This document shows, one piece after another, positions 25,052 through 33,556 of a stretch of DNA of 64,000 nt. The position numbers and the translations under genes are program-made. The stretch is from DAIDKA01 sp036498905 (GTDB lineage Bacteria; Pseudomonadota; Gammaproteobacteria; Steroidobacterales; Steroidobacteraceae): assembly GCA_036498905.1 (NCBI GenBank), contig DASYER010000075.1, forward strand, positions 1-64,000, read 5' to 3'. The notes below the pieces were generated by a model that was given only the letters and a program-made list of their open reading frames with translations, was not told the DNA's origin and did no database searches. How positions within the stretch are numbered: position 1 is the first letter of the stretch; the number at the start of each line of letters is the position of its first letter.

Positions 25052-25822
25052 ATGGGACTTCAGATTGCGAACCGATGGTTCGAGTTCGAGCGCGTTAGTG
25101 ATGGCATCACGCGCATTTGGGAGCCTCACGTCATCAGGGTCATGCAATGCAATGTCTGGCACGTGCGGGGGCGAGACCGCGACCTCATTATCGATACCGG
25201 AATGGGGCTCAGCAGTCTCACGTGTGCGGCCGCGGATGTGTTTTCCAAGCCGCTCACCGCCGTCGCGACACACACTCATCTGGATCATGTGGGCTCATTG
25301 CATGAGTTTTCGGAGCGTGTCGTGCACATCTCCGAGGCTGAGCGCCTGACGCGGCCGTCCGATAACTTCAGCATGCTGCGCGAGGATCACACGGTGGAGT
25401 TCATCGCTGCATTGGAGCATGCCGGGTACGAAGTCGGTGACACTTTCATTACCGCCCTTCCGTGCGCGGATTTCAATCTACGGAAGTTCGCGTGTCCGGC
25501 GGCACCGGCGACGCGCGTAGTACGGGAGGGCGACGTGCTCGACTTGGGAGACCGGGTGTTTGAAATACTGCACTTGCCAGGACATTCGCCCGGAAGCATC
25601 GGCTTGTGGGAGGCAGCGACGCGGATCTTCTTCTCCGGTGATGCCATTTATGATGGACCACTACTCGATGAATTGCCCGGCAGCGACATCGCCGTTTACA
25701 CGGCAACCATGCGACGAATTGAAACACTGCCCGCGCGCGTGGTGCACGCGGGCCATGATCCCAGCTTTGGCGGCGCACGGTTGCGAGAGCTCGCCAGAGC
25801 GTATCTCCAGCGACGCTCCTAA
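25052..25822 (+). CDS. MBL-fold metal-dependent hydrolase
   Basis: A 256-residue metallo-beta-lactamase-fold protein. The metal motif is THTHLDHVGS; later ligands are the His of HLPGHSPGSIGLW, the Asp of FFSGDAIYDG and the His of VVHAGHDPSFGG. The N terminus has WFEFERVSDGITRIWEPH and DLIIDTGMGLSSL, the usual opening strands. ATG 25052 is chosen with GGGG just before it (in-frame GTG 25046 is possible); longer readings toward 24731 would cross the riboswitch on the other strand. It is transcribed away from the guanidine operon, sharing the intergenic region. Substrate could be a thioester, lactone or phosphoester and is not evident. Confidence 0.85.
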   Translation: MGLQIANRWFEFERVSDGITRIWEPHVIRVMQCNVWHVRGRDRDLIIDTGMGLSSLTCAAADVFSKPLTAVATHTHLDHVGSLHEFSERVVHISEAERLTRPSDNFSMLREDHTVEFIAALEHAGYEVGDTFITALPCADFNLRKFACPAAPATRVVREGDVLDLGDRVFEILHLPGHSPGSIGLWEAATRIFFSGDAIYDGPLLDELPGSDIAVYTATMRRIETLPARVVHAGHDPSFGGARLRELARAYLQRRS

Positions 25823-26021
25823 GCGCAACTGATCGAGCTCGCCAAATCCCGCACGCCGCCGGGATGCTCAGCCTGTAGCCGCTGACCATCCGCTTCTTCA
25901 TCACACCGCCAGGGGCAGCGCATGCGCGCGAATTTCCTGCGCCAAGATCGGCAGCTGATGAATCTTGAGAGGCACGGCGGGACAAATCGCGGTCTCTAGT
26001 ACGGAAAGAGCTTATGATTCT

Positions 26022-28652
26022 GTGAAGCTCGCGGTTGGGGGGGGGGCCACCATCAAACTACTGGAACGCGAAGTTCAACTGCGGCGCCTCGAGCAGGCGT
26101 TTGAACAGACCAAGCAGGGCCACGGTCGGCTTCTGGCGATTTCCGGGGAAGCCGGCACCGGCAAGACGACATTGGTGGAACGCTTTGTCTTTGCACATGG
26201 CAAGCAAGCGCGCGTGCATCGTGGGGCCTGCGAGAATCTGTCTACGCCGGAGGCCCTGCTACCCTTACGAGACATCATGCGAGCAAGTGGCGAGTCATTC
26301 GACCCCGCTCTCGATCCCATTCAGTCGTTTGAGCGACTACTGCGCCTGCTGGCCGCCTCCCCCACCCCGTGTGTGCTGGTCATTGAGGATCTGCACTGGG
26401 CTGACACCGTCACGCTTGATCTCATCCGCTTTCTCGCACGGCGCATCGGACCGCTGCGGGTCTTGATTCTACTGACCTATCGCGACGAAGAGGTCGATGC
26501 GCGCTCCCCGGTACGCCTTGTTCTCGGCGAGGCGGCGGCCGGAAGTCTGGAGCGCATGAGCCTGGAGGCATTGTCGATGGATGCCGTTGCGCAACTTGCC
26601 GCGGATCATGGCCGCAGCGGCGCGGAGATCTTTGCTCTCACCGCCGGCAATCCCTTCATGGTCAGCGAAGCACTGGCCGTGGAGGGCGATCTGCCGACGG
26701 ATGCAGTGCGTGATGCGACTCTGGCGCGCGCGTCCCGCCTGGCACCGGATGCCCGCGCGGTTCTGGAGGCCGTGTCGATATTTCCGCGGCGCGCCGATAC
26801 GGCAATCATCGCCGAGATGGTCGGACATGGTCTTTCCGGTCTCGATGCCTGTGTCGAGAAGGGTATGCTGACACTCGACGGCGCCGTGCTGCGATTTCGG
26901 CACGAGCTGGCTCGTCGCGCCGTCGAGGCCGCCGTTGCGCCCTCGCGCAGGCGCGGCCTGCATCAGGCGGTGGTAAACGAGCTGGCTCGACGTCCAAATG
27001 CGCGCGCCAGCGAAATCGCTCATCACGCCCAGCGAGCGGGCGATGTCGAGAAGCAATTGAAATTCGCAGCAATTGCGGGACGCGAATCGGCCGGTGCCGG
27101 AGCGCCGCGTGAAGCGGTGGCGCACTACGAGGCCATTTTGCGGCATCGCGACATTCTTGATGCCACGACTCTGACCGATGCTCTGGAGCGGTTCGCCGAG
27201 CAATCGTACCTCATGGGCGCCGTCGACAATGCCGTGACCGCAATGCAGGAGGCTGCCGAGCTGCGAAGATCTACCGGCGAAACGCTGCGATTAGGACAAG
27301 ACCTCACCCGCTTGACCCGCTTTGCGTGGATGTGCGGTCGACGACACGAGGCCGAAGGATTCGTCGACGAAGCGATTGGTGTGTTGGAGCAGGCCCCGCC
27401 GGGGCGTGAACTCGCGTGGGCCTACTCCCACAAGTCACAGCTGGAAATGCTGGCTTCACTGATACCTCAGGCCGTTCAGTGGGGAGAGCGCGCCCTGAGT
27501 CTGGCAAGAAGTCTGGGCGAAGATGAGATCGCGGTTCATGCGCTGGGCAACATCGGCACCTCGAGGGCTGATAGCGCACGCTCAGGAAACCTGACCGAGC
27601 TGGAGCAAAGTCTCGAGCTCGCGCTCAAGGGCAATTTTCAGGACCACGTCGAGCGCGCGTCCTGCAATCTCACCTGCACCCACTACACGCGCCGCGAGTA
27701 TGAGGCCGCACTGGCTCGCATCGAGCGCGGCGTCGCATATGCCGCCGAGCGGCAGCTGAATCACTGGGAAGGCTACCTCAGGGGCTGGCGCGCGATGATT
27801 CTGCTGGATCAGGGCAAGTGGGCGGCGGCCGAGGATGAGATCGGATTGATCCTGAGTCGCACGTACAGTTCAGGTGTCTATCGCTTCCCGGCACTTGTTG
27901 CGCTGGCGAGGCTGCGCATCCGGCGCGGGGATCCGGACAGCGAGACACCCTTCGAGGCGGCTCGCGGCCTGTCGGCGACGCTCGCGGAGCTGCAACGAAG
28001 CGTCTATGTCGCCGCCCTGAAGGCCGAACTGGCCTGGCTCGGCGCGCCCGATGATGCCGCTGCAAGCCGGGAGGCCATTGCGCTGCTGCAAGAGGTCTAT
28101 GCGCTCGCAAGGGAGCGGGACGCGAGCTGGGTGGCTGAGGATATGGCCTTGTGGCTTCATTTATTGGGCGACGGGGTGGCAGGCACTGCGGAGCTTTTGA
28201 CCCCATATCGTGACCATTGCGAAGGACGCTGGAAAGAGGCCGCCATCGGCTGGAAGAGAGTTGGCCGCCCCTACGAGGAAGCCCTCGCGCTCAGTGAAGG
28301 AGATGATGCCGCACAGCGCGCAGCAATAGCAGCACTCGATCGTCTCGGGGCGGCTCCGGCGGCGGCGCGCGTTCGGCGTCAACTGCGCTCCAGCGGGGCT
28401 GTGGCAATTCCGCGCGGCCCGATCGCTCGCACGCGCGCCAATGCTGCAGGCCTTACTCGCCGCCAGATTGAAGTATTGGTCCTGGTGGACCAAGGTCTAA
28501 GCAACGTGGAAATAGCCGATCGATTGTGCATTTCGGCCAAAACCGCGGAACACCACGTATCCGCGATTATCGCGCGTCTCGAGGTCGGGACGCGGCGCAA
28601 CGCCGCGCAGGCCGCCCGCTCTCTCGGGCTCCTGGCCGAGCACAAGAAATAG
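26022..28652 (+). CDS. Large AAA-ATPase LuxR-family transcriptional regulator
   Basis: An 876-residue regulator of the LAL/MalT-like class. Walker A is GEAGTGKTTLVERF near residue 40, Walker B is VLVIEDLHWADT, and the middle is a long helical repeat region with many short TPR-like units. The C-terminal LuxR HTH reads LTRRQIEVLVLVDQGLSNVEIADRLCISAKTAEHHV. Start is GTG 26022, preceded by GGAAAGAG; an in-frame TTG at 25965 would add 19 residues. A run of ten G lies 5 codons inside the gene. It lies 97 bp upstream of mddA on the same strand and may regulate it, or respond to an inducer bound in the repeat region. Confidence 0.85.
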   Translation: MKLAVGGGATIKLLEREVQLRRLEQAFEQTKQGHGRLLAISGEAGTGKTTLVERFVFAHGKQARVHRGACENLSTPEALLPLRDIMRASGESFDPALDPIQSFERLLRLLAASPTPCVLVIEDLHWADTVTLDLIRFLARRIGPLRVLILLTYRDEEVDARSPVRLVLGEAAAGSLERMSLEALSMDAVAQLAADHGRSGAEIFALTAGNPFMVSEALAVEGDLPTDAVRDATLARASRLAPDARAVLEAVSIFPRRADTAIIAEMVGHGLSGLDACVEKGMLTLDGAVLRFRHELARRAVEAAVAPSRRRGLHQAVVNELARRPNARASEIAHHAQRAGDVEKQLKFAAIAGRESAGAGAPREAVAHYEAILRHRDILDATTLTDALERFAEQSYLMGAVDNAVTAMQEAAELRRSTGETLRLGQDLTRLTRFAWMCGRRHEAEGFVDEAIGVLEQAPPGRELAWAYSHKSQLEMLASLIPQAVQWGERALSLARSLGEDEIAVHALGNIGTSRADSARSGNLTELEQSLELALKGNFQDHVERASCNLTCTHYTRREYEAALARIERGVAYAAERQLNHWEGYLRGWRAMILLDQGKWAAAEDEIGLILSRTYSSGVYRFPALVALARLRIRRGDPDSETPFEAARGLSATLAELQRSVYVAALKAELAWLGAPDDAAASREAIALLQEVYALARERDASWVAEDMALWLHLLGDGVAGTAELLTPYRDHCEGRWKEAAIGWKRVGRPYEEALALSEGDDAAQRAAIAALDRLGAAPAAARVRRQLRSSGAVAIPRGPIARTRANAAGLTRRQIEVLVLVDQGLSNVEIADRLCISAKTAEHHVSAIIARLEVGTRRNAAQAARSLGLLAEHKK
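26037..26046 (+). repeat. G10 homopolymer near the start of the LuxR-type regulator gene
   Basis: Ten consecutive G at 26037-26046, within codons 6-9 of the regulator reading from GTG 26022. No ATG, GTG or TTG in the same frame follows closely, so any length change not a multiple of three would shift nearly the whole protein. This is the pattern of a slipped-strand contingency site, although a sequencing-length artefact is possible. Confidence 0.6.
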
Positions 28653-28670
28653 GGGTCGCGGTCGACAAAG

Positions 28671-28689
28671 ATGGGGGCAGTTGCCCCAT
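28671..28689 (+). promoter_or_regulatory. Near-palindrome between regulator gene and mddA
   Basis: ATGGGGGCAGTTGCCCCAT forms arms ATGGGG(G)CA and TGCCCCAT around GT with one bulged G. It lies 19 bp after the regulator stop and about 60 bp before mddA. No T run follows, so it is a weak terminator candidate. An operator for the upstream regulator is equally plausible. Confidence 0.3.
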
Positions 28690-28749
28690 GCGCGCGGGAA
28701 CCCTTCCTCGCACCATGCCTCCCGGTCAACCTGGCCGGGGAGCAAACAA

Positions 28750-29523
28750 ATGTCTCGCATCGCAATCTTTGTCTATGGAATTGCCAGCTATCTGGTCTTC
28801 TTCGCGGTGTTTCTCTATGGCATCGGCTTCATCGGCGGATTCGCCACGCCGACTACATTGGATGCCACACCGCAGGCGCCGCTTTGGCAGGCCCTCGTGG
28901 TCGATGTCGGTCTGTTGGCTGCATTTGCGCTTCAACACAGCGGAATGGCGCGCCCGGCCTTCAAGCGCTGGTGGACACGCCTCGTTCCGGAGGCTGCTGA
29001 GCGCAGCACCTACGTCCTCTTGAGCTCCGTGGCATTGGCCGCACTTTTCGCCTTCTGGGAGCCGATCGGCGGTGTTGTCTGGCGGGCACCGGACGGTGTC
29101 ATCCGAACATCGGTTATCACTGTCTACCTGCTCGGCTGGGCACTGCTTCTGTATACGACCTTTCTGATCGACCATTTCGATCTGTTCGGCCTGAAGCAGG
29201 TTTGGCGGCGACTGGGAAGCAAGGTCTATCGTGCGCCCGTGTTTCGCACCCCCAGCCTATACAAGTTCGTGCGCCATCCCCTGTACATCGGCTGGCTTAC
29301 GATTTTCTGGGCGGCACCCAAAATGAGCGCGGCTCATCTGCTGTTTGCAGCAACCTGCACTGCGTACATCCTGATTGCCATCCGCTGGGAAGAGCGCGAC
29401 TTGGAATCCGCGTTTGGAGATGTGTACGCCGACTACAGGAGCCGAACCCCTATGCTGGTACCGCGGCCCTGGTCGCACCGGACTTCGGATGCACCTGTCA
29501 GAATGCGCCGCGCGGTTGAATGA
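28750..29523 (+). CDS. mddA: Methanethiol S-methyltransferase (MddA-like)
   Basis: A 257-residue integral membrane methyltransferase of the NnrU/isoprenylcysteine-methyltransferase superfamily. It has about six membrane segments and the hallmark AFALQHSGMARPAFKRWWTRLVP, followed by ERSTYVLLSS, and the C-terminal SAM-binding region VRHPLYIGWLTIFWAAPKMS with the late EERDLESAFGDVYADYRSRTPML signature. MddA adds a methyl group from SAM to methanethiol to make dimethyl sulfide in aerobic soil bacteria. ATG 28750 has GGGGAG seven bases upstream; upstream residues to 28681 look non-coding. The neighbour upstream is the LuxR-type regulator. The alternative is a related NnrU-family methyltransferase with another thiol substrate. 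Confidence 0.83.
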   Translation: MSRIAIFVYGIASYLVFFAVFLYGIGFIGGFATPTTLDATPQAPLWQALVVDVGLLAAFALQHSGMARPAFKRWWTRLVPEAAERSTYVLLSSVALAALFAFWEPIGGVVWRAPDGVIRTSVITVYLLGWALLLYTTFLIDHFDLFGLKQVWRRLGSKVYRAPVFRTPSLYKFVRHPLYIGWLTIFWAAPKMSAAHLLFAATCTAYILIAIRWEERDLESAFGDVYADYRSRTPMLVPRPWSHRTSDAPVRMRRAVE

Positions 29524-29609
29524 CGGCACGACGCACCGGTCGGCCGGTCATGTCCGCCGCCCACGCGCCATATCGACCCTCGGGTCCGTGTGGCGCGTGG
29601 GCGCCGCCG

Positions 29610-29771
29610 TCAGCGCAGCTGAGTCAGGGTATCTCGCGAGTATCTCGAGTCCCATCTGGAGCGGGCTCGCTGCGCCTGTTTTGCCCGCAGCGACTCATGC
29701 CAGCGATCCAGCTCCTTTGGGGTCAACGGGCGCGGGCCGCTCTCCGGCCGCAATGGATCTTTCGGTCGCAT
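29610..29771 (-). CDS. Possible small hydrophilic protein of 53 residues
   Basis: A short reading from ATG 29771 to TGA 29610 gives a 53-residue basic, charged protein containing LTPKELDRWHESLRAKQAQR and ending LTQLR. AAGG stands 7 bases before the ATG, a plausible ribosome site. It follows the OPT transporter gene on the same strand by about 115 bp and is too short for routine gene calling. I recognise no family; the Lys/Arg-rich helix-like middle could bind nucleic acid. The rest of 29524-29886 shows no other gene, RNA or terminator that I can support. Confidence 0.4.
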   Translation of the reverse strand: MRPKDPLRPESGPRPLTPKELDRWHESLRAKQAQRARSRWDSRYSRDTLTQLR

Positions 29772-29886
29772 AGGCATACCTTAATAGCCGGTACGCCAGG
29801 ATCCTGTGAACCGCGACACATCGGCGTGAACAACTCCCCTCTGCATCAGCCCGCAAGACATAACCGGGCATCGTCGGCCTTCCCTG

Positions 29887-31866
29887 TCAGGGCCGCAGCC
29901 GGGAGGCCCAGCGGTACAGCATTGCTATCGTCAACACGAACATGATGGTGCCGAGAATTTCGGCAGTGTGGGCGGCGAATCCATCGCTCACCAGTGACAG
30001 CGGAAAATCCTTTCCCGAAAACGCCACCAGGGCCGCGATGAACACCCCGATGATGCCCTCACCCACGAGCATCCCGGAAGCCAGCAGCACCCCCAGTCGC
30101 TTGATGCCCTCGGGATTGGCACGGCGTTCAGCTCGCTTGTCGTAGAACCACCCCGCAATCGCCCCGACACAGACCATCAGGGTGCTGGCCGTCGGCAGAT
30201 AGATGCCCAGACCCACCGCGAGCGGCGACAGGTGGACGGACTTCGTGGTTTTACGCAGCAGCTCGTCGATCAGGATCATCACGGCGCCGATCCCGACGCC
30301 CACCCCAATCAGGCTCCAGTCCACGTTGTTCTGCAGGACGCCCTGCGCCAGCGCCGAGATCAGTCCTGCCTGGGGTGCGGGCAAGGGATGATCGCGATGC
30401 GGGCCGACTGCGCCGACGAAACCGTAGGCATGATTCAGCAGATCGAGGATCGGCGGAATGATTGCGGCCCCGGCCAGCACGCCGATGACCAGCGCCACCT
30501 GCTGTTTCCAGGGCGTGGCATTCACCAGCTGGCCGGTTTTGAGGTCCTGGAGATTATTGTTCGCGATCGTGGCGACCGAGAACACCACCGCCGTGACGAA
30601 CAGCGCGAAGGCCACCATCGCCTGCTGTGCGCTGACGGGCAGGCTGGACTTGATCGAGAACACCAGCAGCAACGCGGCACCGATGACCGCCAGGATACCG
30701 ATGCCGGACAGTGGGCTGTTGGAGGAGCCGATGAGGCCAGCCATATAGCCGCACACGGAAGAGACGAAGAAGCTCATCAGCGCGATATAGGCGACGCCGC
30801 CGACAACGAGCACGGTCATATGCTGATCGAGCGCGCCATGTGAGTCGAAACGCGCGAGCAGTAATGCGATTGGGACCAGGCAGATGAGCGTGATCAGCCC
30901 GACCAGGCCGATCGGAATGTCGCGTTCGCTTTGCGGCAGGCTTGCCGCATTTCCTGCGCGACGGGCCCGCGAGGCCGCCATTGCCGAACGCAGGCCTGAG
31001 TACACCGGTCTGACCAGCTTTGCGAGGGTCCAGATCGCCGCGGCGAGAATGCATCCGGCACCGACGAAGCGCACCTGGTGGCTCCACGTGTCCAGCGCCA
31101 CCCGCGCGACATCGCCCGCACCGCCATGAAGCGCCGAATAGTGAGGCACGCCCCAGCCCCAACCGATCAGGGCGCCGACCAGCATCGCCACGCCGACCCA
31201 TAGTCCGACGAGGTGACCGACAGCGAACAGCGCGAATGAAAGCAGGAAGTCAAACCCGGTCACGCCGCCACGGTTGCCGACCTTGAAGAAGCGCGCGAGG
31301 TCGCTGGCAAAGATGCGGGTGGCGACGATAAGCGCGAACAGCGCGGACCAGATCGAACCCCACAGTACCGCGCGCAAACCCGCACGGGCATCCTCGACCG
31401 CGCCCGCCTGCGCTTCATCGCCCCCGCCAACCTTCAGGACTTCGGCACAGGCGAGGCCCTCGGGATACGGCAGATCCGATTGCGTCACCAGAGCACGCCG
31501 CAGCGGGATCGAATACATCACACCCAGGATGCCTCCAAGTCCACAGATGAGCATGGAGGTCAGGTAGGGAAAGCCGCTCCACCAGCCGATGATCACCAGG
31601 CCCGGCAGTACGAAAATGATTGCGGACAACGTACCGGCCGCCGAGGCGACCGTCTGGACGATGTTGTTCTCCTGGATGGTCATGCCCCGGAAGCTGCGCA
31701 GCACGGCCATCGAAATGACCGCTGCGGGTATCGAGGTGGCGAAAGTCAGTCCCGCCTTCAGTCCGAAGAAGACATTGGCGGCCGTGAATACGAGAGTGAT
31801 CAGAACCCCGAGGATCACACCGCGGACGGTGAGTTCCCTGGGTGCCGGGACGGGTACGGACGCCAT
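29887..31866 (-). CDS. OPT family oligopeptide transporter
   Basis: A 659-residue membrane protein with about 14-16 hydrophobic segments and the OPT/YSL family signatures: an N-terminal LTVRGVILGVLITLVFTAANVFFGLKAGLTFATSIPAAV, the conserved NNIVQTVASAAGTL and the PYPEGLACAEVLK motif. The C-terminal half has YLPTASTLMVCVGAIAGWF. It imports short peptides or metal chelates with protons across the inner membrane. ATG 31866 follows GGGAGA. It is transcribed the same way as the flavin monooxygenase gene upstream (27-bp gap), so both may form an operon. Substrate cannot be predicted further. Confidence 0.92.
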   Translation of the reverse strand: MASVPVPAPRELTVRGVILGVLITLVFTAANVFFGLKAGLTFATSIPAAVISMAVLRSFRGMTIQENNIVQTVASAAGTLSAIIFVLPGLVIIGWWSGFPYLTSMLICGLGGILGVMYSIPLRRALVTQSDLPYPEGLACAEVLKVGGGDEAQAGAVEDARAGLRAVLWGSIWSALFALIVATRIFASDLARFFKVGNRGGVTGFDFLLSFALFAVGHLVGLWVGVAMLVGALIGWGWGVPHYSALHGGAGDVARVALDTWSHQVRFVGAGCILAAAIWTLAKLVRPVYSGLRSAMAASRARRAGNAASLPQSERDIPIGLVGLITLICLVPIALLLARFDSHGALDQHMTVLVVGGVAYIALMSFFVSSVCGYMAGLIGSSNSPLSGIGILAVIGAALLLVFSIKSSLPVSAQQAMVAFALFVTAVVFSVATIANNNLQDLKTGQLVNATPWKQQVALVIGVLAGAAIIPPILDLLNHAYGFVGAVGPHRDHPLPAPQAGLISALAQGVLQNNVDWSLIGVGVGIGAVMILIDELLRKTTKSVHLSPLAVGLGIYLPTASTLMVCVGAIAGWFYDKRAERRANPEGIKRLGVLLASGMLVGEGIIGVFIAALVAFSGKDFPLSLVSDGFAAHTAEILGTIMFVLTIAMLYRWASRLRP

Positions 31867-31893
31867 GAATAATGTCTCCCTGATGGCGGCAGG

Positions 31894-33417
31894 TTAACCC
31901 ATCGGTCCGTGCGACCCAACAACGCCGGTAGGCGGCCCGAACCAGGCCGTCAGCGCCTCAGCGAGCCCCCCGAGGGTGCCCTCTCCCACCCAGGCCACAT
32001 AGCCGTCGGGCCGTATCAACACGGCCGTGGGAGCCGTCACAGCGCCGAGCACCGGAAGCTCCCACTTGCCGGCATATCTGGCATCGATCAAATGAACCCG
32101 ATCTGCCCATGCAGCGATGTCGAGGTCTCCGTCCTTTGCCAAATTGAGCAATAGGGGCCGGGCATCGTGCAGCAGGGTGAAGACCCGCACCGGTCCCTTG
32201 GCCGTGAGGAGGTCGAGATCGGGCATGCGGCGCCCGAGCAGCGGGTGACCCGCGCCGAGGTCGTATTGTATGTCCAGGCCCGCCATCATCGCGGCGAAAC
32301 GTCTGCGGGGCTCCTCCAGGCTCAGGAGCTCGGCGACGGTGCCGCGCAGGGCCTTCGAGTGCTCGTCCGGACGACGCAGCGCGACGGATGCCATGGTGTT
32401 GCGCAGCACCCGGGCGGCTACCGGATGACGCTCAGTCTGATAGCTATCGAGCAGGCTTTCCGGCGAAGTCCCTTTGAGGACCTGTGCGAGCTTCCATCCC
32501 AGATTCACGGCATCCTGCACACCCAGCTGCAGGCCCTGGCCACCATCCGGGGAATGTACGTGGGCGGCATCGCCGGCCAGCAGAATCCGTCTGTCGCGGT
32601 AGGCCGCGGCCTGCCGCGTCATATCGGTGAATCTTGAAATCCAGGTCGGATTGTGGACACCGTAGTCGGTTCCGCATGCGGCGATGAGCGCCTCGCTCAG
32701 ATCGCGCAGCGTGGGTTCGTTCGCCGGTCCGACATGCTGTTCGGTCACCATGACCCGCACGGGTCCCCCACCCATGTATATCACCTGGCCATCGCGTATC
32801 TCGTACCGCTCTTTGCCGAAGGCGTGGGTACCCAAGGCCGTGCGATGGACGCCCATTTCAGGCTGCTGGGTCATGTCGACCTCGGCGATCAGGCTGCTGG
32901 TCGTCGGATCCCACCCAGGGAACTGAATGCCGGCTGCCTTGCGCACGAGACTGCGCCCACCGTCGCACCCGATGAGATACTTCCCCCGCAGCGACACGCC
33001 GGCGGACAGCCCGACATCCACCCCCTCCTCGTCCTGCCCAATCCCAACCACCTCGCATCCGCGGCAGATCCTCACCCCAAGCTCACCGACCCAGCCGGCC
33101 AGAATGCGCTCGATGTGTTTCTGCCATAGCCCCAGCCCGTAGTTGTGCCGAGTAGGAAAGTCGCTGATGTCCAGGCGGGCTCCGGCGAACATCCCGACCT
33201 GCGCCACCTGCCCCTCCGACAAGAACCGCGCGACGATGCCACGCTGATCGAGAACCTCGAGGGTGCGAGAGTGCAGACCGCCGGCACGGGAACCTGCGAG
33301 TTCCTGGCTGACACGGCGCTCGACCACGGTCACAGCGACGCCGGCCAAGGCCAACTCGCCCGCCAACATCAGCCCCGTCGGACCTGCTCCAGCGATCAGC
33401 ACCGCAGCCTCAGTCAT
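31894..33417 (-). CDS. FAD-dependent monooxygenase (PheA/TfdB aromatic hydroxylase family)
   Basis: A 507-residue class A flavin hydroxylase. The Rossmann fingerprint is VLIAGAGPTGLMLAGELALAG, the second NAD(P)H/FAD motif is near LIGCDGGRSLVRKAAG, and the FAD-phosphate motif is RILLAGDAAHVHSPDGGQGLQLGVQDAVNLGWKL. A C-terminal thioredoxin-like domain (about 380-507) is typical of phenol hydroxylases and polyketide oxygenases of this class. ATG 33417 begins just before the AAVLIAGAG strand; the extension to 33483 has no family character. It hydroxylates an aromatic ring with O2 and NAD(P)H; the compound is unknown. It diverges from the ABC permease at 33557 across about 140 bp. Confidence 0.9.
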   Translation of the reverse strand: MTEAAVLIAGAGPTGLMLAGELALAGVAVTVVERRVSQELAGSRAGGLHSRTLEVLDQRGIVARFLSEGQVAQVGMFAGARLDISDFPTRHNYGLGLWQKHIERILAGWVGELGVRICRGCEVVGIGQDEEGVDVGLSAGVSLRGKYLIGCDGGRSLVRKAAGIQFPGWDPTTSSLIAEVDMTQQPEMGVHRTALGTHAFGKERYEIRDGQVIYMGGGPVRVMVTEQHVGPANEPTLRDLSEALIAACGTDYGVHNPTWISRFTDMTRQAAAYRDRRILLAGDAAHVHSPDGGQGLQLGVQDAVNLGWKLAQVLKGTSPESLLDSYQTERHPVAARVLRNTMASVALRRPDEHSKALRGTVAELLSLEEPRRRFAAMMAGLDIQYDLGAGHPLLGRRMPDLDLLTAKGPVRVFTLLHDARPLLLNLAKDGDLDIAAWADRVHLIDARYAGKWELPVLGAVTAPTAVLIRPDGYVAWVGEGTLGGLAEALTAWFGPPTGVVGSHGPMG

Positions 33418-33556
33418 CGCCACACCGCGCTCATTGATAACGAAGGCGGGTGATGCTGCGCCACGCCCCGGACCTTGCTGCAAGCCCCCGCGTACGGGAT
33501 AATCTGAAAGTGCCAGCAGCCGGCACTCTCCTCGCGAAACTTCGAGGACCTGCCGA

